Positions 40,899 through 41,643 of a stretch of 41,643 bases of DNA are shown in pieces. The translations under genes were made by a program, and so were the position numbers. Numbering within the stretch: position 1 is the stretch's first letter; each line of letters begins with the position of its first letter. The notes under the pieces are model-generated. The model had not been told where the DNA came from, did no database searches, and saw only the letters and a program-made list of their open reading frames with translations. The DNA is from DATAQC01 sp038232455 (GTDB taxonomy: Bacteria > Actinomycetota > Acidimicrobiia > Acidimicrobiales > AC-14), in the NCBI GenBank assembly GCA_038232455.1, contig JBBSHU010000011.1, forward strand, positions 1 to 41,643, given 5' to 3'.

Positions 40899-40986
40899 GT
40901 CGGAGTGGCGGAATTGGCAGACGCGCCAGGTTGAGGGCCTGGTGCCCTCATAGGGCGTAGGGGTTCAAGTCCCCTCTCCGACACCA
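40899..40986 (+). tRNA. tRNA-Leu (anticodon GAG)
   Basis: A class II tRNA folds cleanly: acceptor GTCGGAG/CTCCGAC, D-arm GCGGAATTGGCAGACGC, anticodon stem CCAGG/CCTGG with loop TTGAGGG, so the anticodon GAG is at 40933-40935. A long variable arm (GCCCT/AGGGC) and T-arm GGGGTTCAAGTCCCC follow. Discriminator A and an encoded CCA end at 40986. It reads CUC and CUU codons. The minus-strand recombinase frame ends inside its 3' half. Confidence 0.97.
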
Positions 40987-41470
40987 CTCAACTCCGAGTC
41001 CTTCAGCCCGACCTCGGAGAAGGCCACGTTCAGCGGCGGCGCTCCGTGGACTTCCACCACCAGGCGGCCAGGGTGGACCGTGACGGCCGCGAGAAGCTCG
41101 TCGAGGAGCTTCCGACGTTCGCTGCCGTGGCGGCGTCCCACAGCCGCGCGACGTCGATCCGGTCGAGCAACTCGGCCAGCTGGTCGAACTTGGTGCTGAG
41201 GTCGTCGGCGTGTACGTGCTCGGCGACGGCGGCGTTGGTGTCACCCTCGAGATTCTCGAACTCGAGGGTGAGCCGGGCCTGCTCCTCGCCGAACTGGTCG
41301 GCCGAGATCTTGCCCCCGTAGTGCAGCTGGAGCAGCTTGCGCCGGTCCTCATGCAAGCGCGCAAGCCGGCGGCCCGACGACCGGGAGGCCGGTAGGCGAA
41401 GGCCTTGAAGGGCCTCATGGCGCTCCGCGTCCAGGTGCCGACGTATCGCCTCACGGACCCCGGCATCGCA
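40965..41470 (-). pseudogene. C-terminal remnant of a serine recombinase
   Basis: On the minus strand, about 165 residues resemble the C-terminal part of serine recombinases: ERHEALQGLRL, the coiled HEDRRKLLQLHYGGKISADQ segment, FDQLAELLDRIDVARLWDAA, then, after a one-base frame change near 41119-41127, ERRKLLDELLAAVTVHPGRL and VEVHGAPPLNVAFSEVGLK. The frame stops at TGA 40967-40965, inside the tRNA-Leu T-arm. The N-terminal catalytic domain is missing: upstream of about 41470 the sequence turns into the CTCCCC repeat array, which looks like a junction. Restoring one base would join the two parts, but the protein would still be truncated, so it is inactive. Confidence 0.65.
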
Positions 41471-41495
41471 CAGCAGTGACGACGGCCATGAGATC

Positions 41496-41619
41496 CTCCC
41501 CATAGACGGACACGAACCTCCCCGCTGGTGGTCACGGAATCTCCCCACGCACGGCCAGCAGTTCTCCCCAGCACCTGTCCGCTGACCCGTCGGTATCCAC
41601 TGACGGGCGGCCCCTCCCC
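41496..41619. repeat. CTCCCC repeat array, 22-23 base period
   Basis: CTCCCC occurs at 41496, 41518, 41541 and 41564 (steps of 22, 23 and 23), and again at 41614 (about two periods on). On the minus strand the units read TGGGGAG with partly similar flanks (GTGACC, GTGTCC). Such regularly spaced subterminal repeats resemble transposase-binding ends of IS21-type elements. The rest of the right edge (41620-41643) shows nothing else. Confidence 0.55.
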
Positions 41620-41643
41620 GGTCAACTCGGAGTGCTTATCCAC

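Noticed and set aside
41496..41619. CRISPR array
   Set aside because: The shared core is only about seven bases with a 22-23 base period, too short for CRISPR repeats and spacers, and no cas gene is present.
40948..41643. Minus-strand open frame ending with the peptide RGDLNPYAL
   Set aside because: This ending is the antisense reading of the tRNA-Leu sequence and recurs in many wrongly called genes; the recombinase similarity lies in other frames.

Overview
The window reads as a chromosomal segment of a high-G+C actinobacterium, most likely an Acidimicrobiia-type lineage. Pointers are the strong G/C bias at third codon positions, frequent GTG starts, an F420-type LLM oxidoreductase, and the actinobacterial core block uvrC-rapZ-yvcK-gap-pgk-tpiA-secG. 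The lineage is an inference from gene content and order; no marker phylogeny was possible. Coding density is very high, and no stretch over 300 bases lacks a gene.

Layout. 1-10800: a Tad/Flp pilus locus. The minus strand carries cpaB, cpaE, tadA (cpaF), tadB, tadC, then a NarL-type histidine kinase and response regulator fused into the same tight gene string, then two Flp pilins; the last one runs off the left edge. TadE- and TadG-like minor pilins are divergent on the plus strand. 11008-15317: an alpha/beta hydrolase with an atypical nucleophile, an LLM oxidoreductase divergent from a Dabb-domain protein, an unrecognised conserved-looking protein, coaE and a lipoprotein. 15388-31798: uvrB, uvrA and uvrC, interleaved with surface-glycan genes (two tandem GT-C membrane proteins, a SAM methyltransferase, a polyprenyl-phosphate sugar transferase, a flippase), nadA, and a helix-turn-helix/nucleotidyltransferase pair that looks like a toxin-antitoxin module. 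31791-37546: methyltransferase, rapZ, yvcK, gap, pgk, tpiA, secG as a tightly overlapping string; whiA, usual in actinobacteria between yvcK and gap, is absent. 37600-40873: two family-5 solute-binding lipoproteins without transporter partners. 40899-41643: tRNA-Leu(GAG), a truncated serine-recombinase C-terminus whose end lies inside the tRNA, and a 22-23 bp periodic repeat array, which look like the edge of a mobile region continuing to the right.

Three things cut across the window. First, many transcription-unit-leading genes have a TANNNT -10 box 6-8 nt before the start codon and no Shine-Dalgarno, implying leaderless mRNAs (uvrA, uvrB, uvrC, the HTH gene, the LLM and Dabb genes, the glycan methyltransferase). 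Two of these are mirror-image divergent promoters with the same geometry. Second, at least four genes (GT-C protein 1, flippase, solute-binding protein 1, recombinase) each need exactly one extra base to restore a full family-like reading frame, mostly in G or C runs; this points to sequence undercalls rather than four independent pseudogenes. Third, the best candidate for an under-described system is the HTH/nucleotidyltransferase pair at 29000-29853, which shares its promoter region back-to-back with uvrC.
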